Of a stretch of DNA of 64,000 nucleotides, positions 9,283-17,717 are shown piece after piece. Location of the stretch: assembly GCF_002236115.1 (NCBI RefSeq), contig NZ_NIWT01000001.1, positions 62,001 through 126,000 on the forward strand. The letters run 5' to 3'. The translations under genes and the position numbers were made by a program. The notes under the pieces were generated by a model. It did no database searches. It worked only from the letters and a program-made list of their open reading frames with translations, and was not told the DNA's origin. The stretch comes from Pseudomonas jessenii (GTDB lineage: Bacteria > Pseudomonadota > Gammaproteobacteria > Pseudomonadales > Pseudomonadaceae). Every line of letters starts with the position of its first letter. The first letter of the stretch is position 1.

Positions 9283-9747
9283 TTAATAGATAATTGGCGG
9301 CCTAGATTCTATGACGAGCATGATACAACCATGCTTCGAATAAAGCTGGTGTTCGGAGTCTTTTTTGTAGATTACACAATCACCCTTCTCATAAATACTT
9401 CCCGTAGAATCCTTGACCTGCCCTTGCAGGATCATTATCAGCTCTACGTCAGTATGACGATGTAAAACTGATTGGCAATTAGTGCCCATTTTCATCCAGT
9501 AACTACACCAGGTATCGTTACTTTCCAACATGAAGTAAGTAATGCCAGATAGTAATTTACCATTAATGACTAAGTCAGCCCATACGACTTCATTTAGCTT
9601 GAATTTGTCTGAGCTCGCAGTTGGCATCATGAATTTGAGTCGCTCTTCTAGCTGGCCGGAAAATATGCGCAAGCCCCGATGGCTGATGATTCCCCCTGAC
9701 GGTGGAGCGTGTAGCCAGGTTTTCGATATGAGGGCGGTGAGTGACAT
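9283..9747 (-). CDS. Cupin-domain protein
   Basis: This 154-residue protein ends in a cupin barrel. The metal-type motif HRHTDVELIMILQG and the second motif GDCVIYKKDSEHQLY lie at about residues 95-134. The N-terminal half may hold a second, degenerate cupin fold, as in ChrR/acetylacetone-dioxygenase-like proteins. The start codon lies 21 bases after the stop of the upstream MFS gene, with GAGGG before it, so the two genes form an operon. Such cupins often act as small dioxygenases, isomerases or metabolite sensors. No specific reaction can be assigned. Confidence 0.7.
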   Translation of the reverse strand: MSLTALISKTWLHAPPSGGIISHRGLRIFSGQLEERLKFMMPTASSDKFKLNEVVWADLVINGKLLSGITYFMLESNDTWCSYWMKMGTNCQSVLHRHTDVELIMILQGQVKDSTGSIYEKGDCVIYKKDSEHQLYSKHGCIMLVIESRPPIIY

Positions 9748-9768
9748 ATCACCGCCCTCAGGAGCAGG

Positions 9769-11097
9769 TCAGTCCAGCGCGCCAGCTTGCTGCAGGCTCA
9801 GAGACCGCGTTTCTGGTGCCATAATCCAGCTGGCGACCAAGCCCACTATGGTTATAGCAGCTGCTGCGTACATGGTGTCCGCGATACCGTACTCAGCAAG
9901 GGCCACCGGCACAGCATACGTACCTGCTGCTGCACCGATGCGTGATATGGATGTCCCCAAGCCCATAGCTTGAGCCCTGATTTCGGTCGGGAACAGTTCA
10001 TTGGGATAAACCATCGTGAGAACTTGGGCGCCGCCAATAAACACGGCATAAGCGCCAAACAGGCCCAGAATCACCATCGGCGAACCTTCGTGAAAAATCC
10101 CTAGTCCAAACAACGCAAGTCCGGAGAACAGGAAACTGCCGATCAGCAAATTACGGCGACCAAGGCTGTTGATTACGCGGGTAGCGACCATGCAACCGAC
10201 GACAAAAAGTGCCGTGATTGTCACAGAGCCTATCGATGCCCAATCGTCTTTGATGTTGAGTGCTTGGAGCACCTTCGGAGCGAATGCATAGACTGCGAAG
10301 ATGGGAACAATTGAGCACGTCCAGAAGATCGACACGAATAGCATGCGACGACCGTAGCCAGCACGAACCAAGCTCCAAAAGGAAACCTTGAGCGACTGAG
10401 GTTCTTCAGGCAGGTTTTTCAATGAAAACTCATTGCCGTACACCTTTTTGATTACCTGCTCGGCTTCGTAATGTCGGCCTTTGCTTATGAGCCACCGTGC
10501 AGATTCAGGGGTACCAATGCGTAGCAAAAGAAGCGCTATGCTGAAGACGGTCGTACTGGCAAGCACCAGGCGCCATGCATCCTGGCCCCCTGTTCGCAGG
10601 ATCAGCTCACCAACAACATACGCCACCGCCGCGCCGATAAACCAGACGATAACGAACCATCCCAACTTTGGGCCTCGTTCTTTTTTGGGAAGGAACTCGA
10701 CGAGCATCGAGGTTGAGACAGGGTATTCGATACCCACTGCTATCCCGATGATGAGTCTCAAGAGGAAAAGCGTTTGTGCGTCTTGTACCCAGTACTGGGC
10801 CAGCGAACCGACCGTGAACAACACAGGCCCGACATAGTAGATCGCACGTCGGCCATACCGATTGGTGAGCCAGCCGCCGAACAGGCCACCTACGAAAATA
10901 CCAATGAGCGCAGAGGCCGCGATCATTCCTTCCCAGAAACTATCAAAACCTAGCGCGGCTGATGCGGGCATCAGGGCAATACCGATGAGGCTGAGAACGT
11001 ATCCATCCACGAAAGAGCCACCAGCAGATCGCCAGGTAAGCAACCGGTGAAATCGGCTCCAGGGTAGGTCTTCGATATTGCGTAATTGATTCGTCAT
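9769..11097 (-). CDS. MFS transporter (sugar/acid transporter family)
   Basis: The protein has about 442 residues and twelve predicted membrane helices. Family motifs are GGWLTNRYGRRAIYY after helix 2, the PESARWL central-loop motif and PNELFPTEIRAQAMGLG near helix 10, as in the sugar-porter and niacin/aromatic-acid branches. The ATG at 11097 has AGGAG six bases upstream, better than the longer start at 11136. It is divergent from the Rieske operon across a 680-base gap, so it is the best candidate importer for that operon's substrate. Confidence 0.85.
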   Translation of the reverse strand: MTNQLRNIEDLPWSRFHRLLTWRSAGGSFVDGYVLSLIGIALMPASAALGFDSFWEGMIAASALIGIFVGGLFGGWLTNRYGRRAIYYVGPVLFTVGSLAQYWVQDAQTLFLLRLIIGIAVGIEYPVSTSMLVEFLPKKERGPKLGWFVIVWFIGAAVAYVVGELILRTGGQDAWRLVLASTTVFSIALLLLRIGTPESARWLISKGRHYEAEQVIKKVYGNEFSLKNLPEEPQSLKVSFWSLVRAGYGRRMLFVSIFWTCSIVPIFAVYAFAPKVLQALNIKDDWASIGSVTITALFVVGCMVATRVINSLGRRNLLIGSFLFSGLALFGLGIFHEGSPMVILGLFGAYAVFIGGAQVLTMVYPNELFPTEIRAQAMGLGTSISRIGAAAGTYAVPVALAEYGIADTMYAAAAITIVGLVASWIMAPETRSLSLQQAGALD

Positions 11098-11300
11098 GTT
11101 ATCTCCTAGTACGGCTGAATTTTTATTGTTGGTCACTAGAGTTTAAAAGTCTCGTAATGCGACCGTAATCAGTCCAAGGATTAGTGTTGTAAGCAACTAT
11201 CCGAATGCTTTCGCGAATATTCCCTTATATTTCATGCGTACGCGTGCGAGAGCGATTCCACGGACTTTAAACACTTACGAAAGAGTGGGTGTAAGAAAGT

Positions 11301-11558
11301 TCATGGGGCGGGCCTGCCTGCTAAAAAATCGCGATCAGGAAGTTCATAAGGCGCATGACTACCGCTGTACGAAAGTGCAAGGCGGGTTCGTCTTTGCTGC
11401 GCCATAAGTAAGTCGATTGTGGTCGTACATGACGGCGGGGCTCCTTCGAGCCCTGAAGCAGATTTGTCGACAAAGCTAGACCCCACGAGTGGTGTGGCGA
11501 TGTTTGTCGGAGCCGCGAGTATCGGGACAGCAGAGTAGCGACGGAATTTCGAAAACAT
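11301..11558 (-). CDS. Doubtful small ORF
   Basis: An 85-residue frame starts at ATG 11558 with a good GGAG site seven bases upstream. I do not recognise the sequence, and it has low complexity at its end (RDFLAGRPAP). It may be an eroded gene remnant or chance. The good ribosome site is the only positive sign. Confidence 0.2.
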   Translation of the reverse strand: MFSKFRRYSAVPILAAPTNIATPLVGSSFVDKSASGLEGAPPSCTTTIDLLMAQQRRTRLALSYSGSHAPYELPDRDFLAGRPAP

Positions 11559-11713
11559 TCGCAATTCTCCGTTTGTTTTTTAAGTGTTGTTGGAGAGATA
11601 GAGCGAGTTGAGGATGCTAGTTGTGAAGCGCAGAGGCAACGTAGTAATACTCATGCAATTGTGATCCACAGGAATAAATGAAGTTCCCTGTTGGATTTTC
11701 ATCTGACTCACAT

Positions 11714-11732
11714 TTATTCCAGATGGTAATAA
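11714..11732. promoter_or_regulatory. Palindromic operator candidate upstream of the Rieske gene
   Basis: TTATTCCAGATGGTAATAA has inverted TTATT/AATAA arms with nine bases between, a size typical of LysR or GntR operators. It lies about 46 bases upstream of the first Rieske start codon. Function is inferred from position and symmetry only. Confidence 0.4.
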
Positions 11733-11778
11733 GTGGTGGAGAATAATTCGTTTGTCTGAGATGAGGAGTGATTTTTAA

Positions 11779-12996
11779 ATGTCGCCATCGACCACCAAGG
11801 CGTTGGAGAAAATAACAATGACAACCAAAAACCTGATTCCTGTCCAAAATCTTACAAATGTGCTGAACCCAATTGAGCACGCTCATGGTTTGACCAACGA
11901 GTTCTATACAGAGCAAAGGTTCTTTGAGCTGGATCGCGACGAGTTGATGGGCAAGGGTTGGACTTGCATCGGTTTCGCGACTGACCTGCCACAGAAATCC
12001 TATGTGAAGCCCGTTGATTTCATGGGGCTTCCGTTGCTGATGATGCGCAACAGAGAGGGAGAGCTCAAAGTATTCCACAACGTCTGTAGCCATCGTGGGG
12101 TGAAGCTAGTGCAGGAAGCCGGCGCTATCCAAGGTGTTATTCGTTGCCCTTACCACTCCTGGACTTATGACCTCAATGGTGCCCTTAGAGGCACGCCGCA
12201 CGTTGGTGGCATCGATGTTCACAAGGATGATCGATTCAACTGCGAGAAGCATGGTCTGAAGCCTTTGCGTAGCGCTGTTTTCATGGATATGGTTCTGGTG
12301 AATCTGTCCGGAGACGCGACTCCACTCGAAGAAGTCCTGGTTCCGCTGAAAGAGCGCTGGACTCAGTTTCTCGGGACTGATGGCCTTTCGCTGATCAGGA
12401 AGGAGGCCGATGGAGGGTCGATGGCCCTTGAAGTCGAGTGCAATTGGAAACTGGCGGTTGAGAACTTCTGCGAGGCATATCACCTGCCGTGGGTTCACCC
12501 AAGCCTGAACACCTATTCTCGGCTGGAAGACCATTACAACATCCTCTTCGACCAGTTCGCAGGCCAGGGTAGCTACGCCTACAACCTGTCAACCGTGGCG
12601 GGCACAACCCTGCCAATTTTCCCGAGTTGGCCAACTGACCGGATGAAAAACGCTGAGTACGTTGCGTTTTTCCCGAACACGCTGATCGGCATCCAAGCTG
12701 ACCATGTCTTCGCAATGATGCTTCAACCCATTTCCCCAAGTCGCACCATCGAACACCTGCGCGTGTACTACATCGGCGACGAGGCGCTAGGTGAAAAGTA
12801 TGAAGCATCGCGCAACGCCATCATGGAATCCTGGAAAGTCGTGTTTGCTGAGGACATCGCCTCAGTAGAAGGCATGCAGAAAGGCCGTAGTTCACCAGGC
12901 TACAAAGGTGGTGTGTTCTCACCTGAAATGGACTTGCCGACACACTACTTCCACCGCTGGGCTGCTGAAAAGCTCCTCCAGACAGAACAGGCCTGA
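11779..12996 (+). CDS. Rieske non-heme iron oxygenase, catalytic subunit
   Basis: The 405-residue protein has the Rieske [2Fe-2S] ligands C103/H105 (CSHRG) and C123/H126 (CPYHSWTYD). Its mononuclear iron site is H235, H240 and D359. The residue bridging the two centres is Glu (E232, in ENFCEAYH) rather than the Asp of aromatic-ring dioxygenases. As I recall, Glu is also used by carnitine monooxygenase CntA, and the sequence style resembles the CntA/GbcA group acting on quaternary ammonium compounds. No small beta subunit is present. A second start at 11818, also behind GGAG, is equally plausible. It is the first gene of an operon running to hglS. It probably hydroxylates a carbon next to nitrogen, which would release an amine and an aldehyde. 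Confidence 0.88.
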   Translation: MSPSTTKALEKITMTTKNLIPVQNLTNVLNPIEHAHGLTNEFYTEQRFFELDRDELMGKGWTCIGFATDLPQKSYVKPVDFMGLPLLMMRNREGELKVFHNVCSHRGVKLVQEAGAIQGVIRCPYHSWTYDLNGALRGTPHVGGIDVHKDDRFNCEKHGLKPLRSAVFMDMVLVNLSGDATPLEEVLVPLKERWTQFLGTDGLSLIRKEADGGSMALEVECNWKLAVENFCEAYHLPWVHPSLNTYSRLEDHYNILFDQFAGQGSYAYNLSTVAGTTLPIFPSWPTDRMKNAEYVAFFPNTLIGIQADHVFAMMLQPISPSRTIEHLRVYYIGDEALGEKYEASRNAIMESWKVVFAEDIASVEGMQKGRSSPGYKGGVFSPEMDLPTHYFHRWAAEKLLQTEQA

Positions 12997-13013
12997 GGCG
13001 GGAGTTAGCGATC

Positions 13014-14453
13014 ATGAAAAAAAGACACTGGCTGAATTTTATTGATGGCAATTGGTGCGACAGCGATGCCAGCTTCGAGTTGTTGAATCCCGCTACGAAT
13101 CAAAGCATCGGGACAATCGCAAAAGCTTCAATTACCGATGCAGCAGCAGCTCTGGCGGCAGCGCGTCGCTGCGCCGACTCCAGACTCCTGTCGTCCGTAC
13201 GACCCGCCGAACGGGTCAAGTGGATGACCCGGATTGCCCAGGAAATTCGCACACTTGCTGACGAAGGAGCGCATATCCTGTGCGCTGAGAACGGCAAAAC
13301 CGTTCCCGAAGCCCTAGACGAATTTCTTGAGGCCGCCAGATATTTTGAGTATTACGGTGGTATGGCGGACAAGATCGAAGGCGTATCCATTCCGCTGGGT
13401 AACGGATACATGGACTTCACCGTGTACGATCCAATGGGCGTGTCACTGCAAATTGTCCCATGGAACTTCCCGGTCTCTATATGTGCCAGAGCTCTCGCGC
13501 CGGCACTGGCTGCGGGTAACGCGGTCGTTGTGAAATCACCAGAACTCTCGCCGCTGGGAATCTGCGTACTCTTCGAGGCCATTGAGCGTGCAGGTCTTCC
13601 TGACGGCGCGGTGAACTTGCTTTGTGGCAGCGGTCGCGAAATCGGGTCTTACCTCGCTGCTCGGCGAGAAGTGGATCAGATTGTTTTCACCGGCTCTGTT
13701 CCTACCGGACAGACCATCCTGAAACTTGCTGCAGAGAATGCGACTCCCTGCGTGATGGAGCTCGGTGGGAAGTCCGCCGCCCTCGTTTTCCCGGACGCCG
13801 ACCTTGACCAACTTATGGCCAGTGTACGCATGGGGATCTTCTTCAACGCGGGCCAAGTGTGCTCGGCGATGTCACGACTGGTTGTTCATCGCTCGATCTA
13901 CGAGACCGTCGTCTCTCGCGTTAAAGATCTGGCGCTGGGGCTGTCTGTTGGGAACGGCGCAGACGGTAACGATCTCACTCCGGTGATCACCGCGAGGCAG
14001 TTGGATCAGATTCAACAAATGTGCCAGCGCGCTCAGCAGGAAGGGGCAGTACTGGTGACGGGTGGCGAAGCCTTAAGCGACAGCCAGGGCAATTTCCTGC
14101 TGCCTACTATTTTCAAAGATGTTTCCCCTGAGATGAACATTGCCCAGGAAGAAGTCTTTGGGCCCGTTTTAGTCATCATCCCCTTCGACGACGAGTCTGA
14201 AGCCATCACCATCGCGAACAGCACTGCCTTCGGTTTGGTGGCGGGAGTCTTCACTCAGGATTTGAACAAGGCGATGCGGTGTGCGCGTCTTCTGCGTTCA
14301 GGCCAGGTGTTTGTCAACGAGTGGTATGCCGGCGGTATCGAGGTGCCTTTCGGTGGCGTGGGACTGTCCGGGTATGGACGTGAACGAGGCCAGGAAGCGC
14401 TGTATAGCTATGTTCGAACCAAGAACGTGGCCATCAAGGTCGCAGGTGAGTAA
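13014..14453 (+). CDS. NAD(P)-dependent aldehyde dehydrogenase
   Basis: This 479-residue ALDH-superfamily enzyme has PWNFP (N151), GSVPTG in the cofactor site, the general-base Glu E249 in ELGGKS and the nucleophile C283 in GQVCSA. It starts 17 bases after the Rieske gene with a GGGAG site. The family includes betaine-aldehyde and aminoadipate-semialdehyde (AmaB-type) dehydrogenases. From its place in the operon it should oxidise the aldehyde released by the oxygenase. If the substrate is lysine-like, the product would be 2-aminoadipate. The substrate is inferred and the catalytic residues are seen. Confidence 0.9.
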   Translation: MKKRHWLNFIDGNWCDSDASFELLNPATNQSIGTIAKASITDAAAALAAARRCADSRLLSSVRPAERVKWMTRIAQEIRTLADEGAHILCAENGKTVPEALDEFLEAARYFEYYGGMADKIEGVSIPLGNGYMDFTVYDPMGVSLQIVPWNFPVSICARALAPALAAGNAVVVKSPELSPLGICVLFEAIERAGLPDGAVNLLCGSGREIGSYLAARREVDQIVFTGSVPTGQTILKLAAENATPCVMELGGKSAALVFPDADLDQLMASVRMGIFFNAGQVCSAMSRLVVHRSIYETVVSRVKDLALGLSVGNGADGNDLTPVITARQLDQIQQMCQRAQQEGAVLVTGGEALSDSQGNFLLPTIFKDVSPEMNIAQEEVFGPVLVIIPFDDESEAITIANSTAFGLVAGVFTQDLNKAMRCARLLRSGQVFVNEWYAGGIEVPFGGVGLSGYGRERGQEALYSYVRTKNVAIKVAGE

Positions 14454-14459
14454 GACGCT

Positions 14460-15878
14460 ATGAAAAAGTGGCTCTGTATTATCTGCGGCTGGATCTATGA
14501 TGAGGCGCTGGGCTGGCCTGATGACGGGATCGCTCCAGGCACGCGCTGGGAAGACATTCCTGATGATTGGATATGTCCAGAGTGCAAAGTTGGTAAGGCC
14601 GATTTTGAGATGCTTGAAATCTCCGACTCGGAACTTGCTGCGATTGTGCCACCCATTGCGGCCATCGCTCCTGCACCAATTCAAGCAGTCGTTGCTCAAA
14701 CTCCTATACCTGTTGTTTCGACTTCGGTTGCAGAATCTATCGTGATTATTGGTAGCGGTCACGCCGGCTATGGACTTGCTCAAGCTATCCGGAAAGCTGA
14801 TCCGAATGTAGAAATCTGTGTCCTGACCAGTGAGCCCGGCCATAGGTATTACAAACCGGCCTTATCCATCGCTTTGGCACAGGATAAAGGCGCAGCACGG
14901 TTGATTGACGAGGCGCCTTTCCAAATTGAGTCGCGCCTGTCGATCAGGGTCTACCCTCATTGTCTTGTTGAGCGAATCGATTCGAAACAAAAGCGTATCC
15001 ACACCAACTTCGGTGAGATTGGTTTTGGCAAACTCGTGATTGCGAGTGGTGCCAGCCCCATTCGCATTCCGCTGGACGGTAGCCTTGATGCGATGCTCAG
15101 CGTGAACACTCTGACTGATTATGAGTTGTTCAGGAAAAAGCTTCCAAGCGCCAGGAACATCGCCATCCTCGGAGAAGGCTTGATAGGTTGCGAGTTTGCA
15201 AACGACTTGGCATCTGTTGGATATCAGGTACATGTCATTGGATTGGGTGCGTGGCCTATGGGCCGGCTTCTCCCAGAACCAGCCGGAGTTCATCTGCAGG
15301 AAAAGCTGTCGGAGCTCGGGGTGAAGTGGAGCCTAAAGACAACCATCTCTAGCATCCAGAAGCGAGAGAACGACTTCAACATTCAGCTTGCGAATGGCGA
15401 ATCTTTGATCGCTGACTTCGTGCTGTCCGCTGTCGGTTTACTTCCGAATGTCGAATTCGTACGTGAAAGCGGCATTGAGTGTGGTCGTGGCGTCAAGGTG
15501 GATGCTCAACTCCAGACCTCGGAAAAAGACATCTACGCCATCGGTGACTGCATTGAAATCAATGGGCAACTGCTTCCATACCTCGCGCCAATTAACGAGG
15601 GCATAAAAGCTCTTGCGCGCACACTCCTGGGTGAGCCGACAGCCGTCAACTACCCACTCATGCCTATTACCGTTAAGACACCGTCTGCTCCACTATCTCT
15701 TCTTCCGCCACCTGCCGGCAGCACGGGTGACTGGTATGTCGACTCCCTTCATGACGGCCTAGTGGCCAGCCATAAGGATCAGACGGGCCGAGTTACCGGG
15801 TTTGTGTTGCTTGGACGTCAAGCCCAGAAGAGCAGGACAGACTTGCTCGCAAAATGCCAATCATTGCCTATCGGGTGA
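14460..15878 (+). CDS. Rubredoxin - rubredoxin reductase fusion protein
   Basis: Residues 1-50 form a rubredoxin with CIICG (C6, C9) and CPECK (C39, C42), the four-Cys iron site. A Pro/Ala-rich linker (about 55-90) leads to a two-dinucleotide-domain flavoprotein with an FAD motif GSGHAGYG (98-105), an NAD motif near [10 protein letters not shown] and the C-terminal FAD motif IYAIGDC. Such fusions carry electrons from NAD(P)H to oxygenases or oxygen-detoxifying enzymes. No ferredoxin reductase of the usual Rieske type is encoded nearby and the gene lies inside the Rieske operon. I infer that this fusion is the electron donor. It starts six bases after the ALDH stop. Confidence 0.9.
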   Translation: MKKWLCIICGWIYDEALGWPDDGIAPGTRWEDIPDDWICPECKVGKADFEMLEISDSELAAIVPPIAAIAPAPIQAVVAQTPIPVVSTSVAESIVIIGSGHAGYGLAQAIRKADPNVEICVLTSEPGHRYYKPALSIALAQDKGAARLIDEAPFQIESRLSIRVYPHCLVERIDSKQKRIHTNFGEIGFGKLVIASGASPIRIPLDGSLDAMLSVNTLTDYELFRKKLPSARNIAILGEGLIGCEFANDLASVGYQVHVIGLGAWPMGRLLPEPAGVHLQEKLSELGVKWSLKTTISSIQKRENDFNIQLANGESLIADFVLSAVGLLPNVEFVRESGIECGRGVKVDAQLQTSEKDIYAIGDCIEINGQLLPYLAPINEGIKALARTLLGEPTAVNYPLMPITVKTPSAPLSLLPPPAGSTGDWYVDSLHDGLVASHKDQTGRVTGFVLLGRQAQKSRTDLLAKCQSLPIG

Positions 15879-15888
15879 GCATAATAAA

Positions 15889-17220
15889 ATGAATAATCGA
15901 GCTATTAATTTACCCAACGATGACCACGACTGTGGTTGGTATGACATTCTTCCGGAGCCTACTCCTGCCAAAGTCTTGAAAGGTGAGCAGCGCGCCGAAT
16001 ATGTCGTGATCGGCGCCGGTTTTGCCGGTCTTGCTGCTGCGCGACGACTGGCAGAGTTGAAGCCAGAGGCAACGATTTTCCTGGTGGACGCTCAGCGGGT
16101 TGGATATGGGGCATCAGGCCGTAACTCCGGCTTCGTCATAGACCTTCCGCACAAGATGGCGCTGGAACATCCGGATCCGAATTTCAAACAGGCTCTGTTG
16201 CGGCTTAATCGCTCCGCGATTTCCAAGCTGGAAGGCCTGATCAAAACTCACGACATTGACTGCCAATGGTCTCACGCCGGTAAATACCAGGGCGCTGTGG
16301 GAGAGCGTGGGGTCGCGTACCTCGAAAATTTTGTCTCGCTCATGCGAAATCTGGGTGAGCCTTTCGAGATGGTGGAGCGAGATCGTCTGCAAAAAGTTCT
16401 AGGTACCTCGCATTACACCCAGGCTGTCTTCACTCCCGGCTGCTACCTCATGCAACCAGCTGCACTCGTGCGCGGATTGGGCGACTCACTGCCAAGTAAC
16501 GTTCAACTGTTCGAAAACTCCCCTGTCAGCGGTCTGCGTAAAGGCAGCAACGGAAACTGGGTTATCGAGCTGGCGGGCGCATCAGTACAGACGAAAAATC
16601 TGCTCCTGACGACAAGCATCTTCACTCAAGAGTTTGGTTACCTCAAAAACCGCCTCCTGCCTGTGATGACTTTCGCGAGCTGGACTCGCCCTCTCACACA
16701 GGCGGAAATGGACGCCACAGGCATTACCGAAGATTGGGGGCTCACTCCGGCAGATCATGCCGGCACCACAGTACGCATGACCAAGGATCGTCGCCTGATC
16801 ATTCGCAACTCGTATCAGCACGTTCCTAAGTACGGGCAGAGCGTGAACGGTGATCTGAGAGACAAGGTGCGCGACAAACACCGAGTTTCCATGCTGCTTC
16901 GCTACCCTCATCTGGCGAACGTTCCATTCACTCACACTTGGGGTGGGTCGTACGCCATCTCCCGGAACTTCACCAACTTTTTCGGGAAGCTGGATGAAGG
17001 AGTGTATGCGTCCGCATGTGACAACGGTGTTGGTGCTGCCTGGGGTACCATCGGCGGCACGTTACTGGCCGATAGCGTGGTCGGATCGGAATCCTCGCTC
17101 TTGAACGATATTCGTCATGTGAGCGGCATGCCCTCTCTGAACCCTCCCGAGCCGTTTCTGGGTATGGGTGTCCGCACGCGAATCCGTTGGGCAGCATGGA
17201 ACAGCCGGAGCGAGCTATGA
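15889..17220 (+). CDS. FAD-dependent amine/amino-acid oxidase (DAO family)
   Basis: This 443-residue flavoprotein has an N-terminal Rossmann motif VVIGAGFAGLAAARRLAE (39-56) and the GYGASGRNSGFV signature of the glycine/D-amino-acid-oxidase family, near gamma-glutamylputrescine oxidase (PuuB) and pipecolate oxidase (AmaA). I chose the ATG at 15889, ten bases after the fusion stop, with GGTGAG before it. In context it would deaminate the amino acid made by the aldehyde dehydrogenase, or open a cyclic amine. It overlaps the next gene by four bases (ATGA), a sign of translational coupling. Confidence 0.85.
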   Translation: MNNRAINLPNDDHDCGWYDILPEPTPAKVLKGEQRAEYVVIGAGFAGLAAARRLAELKPEATIFLVDAQRVGYGASGRNSGFVIDLPHKMALEHPDPNFKQALLRLNRSAISKLEGLIKTHDIDCQWSHAGKYQGAVGERGVAYLENFVSLMRNLGEPFEMVERDRLQKVLGTSHYTQAVFTPGCYLMQPAALVRGLGDSLPSNVQLFENSPVSGLRKGSNGNWVIELAGASVQTKNLLLTTSIFTQEFGYLKNRLLPVMTFASWTRPLTQAEMDATGITEDWGLTPADHAGTTVRMTKDRRLIIRNSYQHVPKYGQSVNGDLRDKVRDKHRVSMLLRYPHLANVPFTHTWGGSYAISRNFTNFFGKLDEGVYASACDNGVGAAWGTIGGTLLADSVVGSESSLLNDIRHVSGMPSLNPPEPFLGMGVRTRIRWAAWNSRSEL

Positions 17221-17582
17221 CGTCCACAACAGGCAGAACCCCTGTCTATGTCGTTGACCACAGGGATCTTGAATTCATCCATCGTGGTGGCCCACCCGGC
17301 AGTGCAAGTGTCGTCCGAGCGCTCTCTGACGATATCTCTCCGAACCTGGGTGTGGGATTTGGCAAGTGGGAAGGTGCCGAGGTTTCCTGGACTGTTCTTT
17401 ATGACGAGGTGATTTTTGTCTTCGAAGGGTGTTTCACATTGAAAGCAAACGGTCAGGCCTACGAAGTACATCCGGGCCAGCTTCTTTGGATCCCTGAAAA
17501 TACCGTTCTTGAATACTCTGGCCATGCAACCTTTGGTTACGTTGTTTATCCGGGTGATTGGAAACGACGAAATTCGCTTTAA
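17217..17582 (+). CDS. EutQ-like cupin protein
   Basis: This 121-residue single-cupin protein resembles the C-terminal domain of EutQ and DUF861 proteins. The core is YDEVIFVFEGCFTLK, then PGQLLWIPENTVLEY and a final VVYPGDW. It lacks the His-rich metal motif of classic cupins. The start overlaps the stop of the FAD oxidase (ATGA) with GGAG six bases upstream. Its job in the pathway is unknown. It may be a small isomerase, an acetate-kinase-like enzyme of EutQ type or an effector-binding protein. Confidence 0.75.
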   Translation: MTSTTGRTPVYVVDHRDLEFIHRGGPPGSASVVRALSDDISPNLGVGFGKWEGAEVSWTVLYDEVIFVFEGCFTLKANGQAYEVHPGQLLWIPENTVLEYSGHATFGYVVYPGDWKRRNSL

Positions 17583-17717
17583 CTAACCGCACACCATCAA
17601 TGGCGCCCATCCATAGCCTGGACATTTACTCCGAGCTGATGCGGGTATGGAACGCCATGAATTTACCGATTAAATGTGCCTCGACTGTAATCTTCAGTCG
17701 CCTGGCCAGGAGTGCTT

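Larger units (their letters stand above)
11098..11778. other. Long divergent intergenic region upstream of the Rieske operon
   Basis: This stretch separates the MFS gene (-) from the Rieske gene (+) and should hold both promoters. It contains a TTCGCGAA palindrome near 11213 and the TTATT-N9-AATAA palindrome at 11714-11732. It also has one weak small - strand frame (11301-11558), listed separately. I see nothing else convincing in it. Confidence 0.5.
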
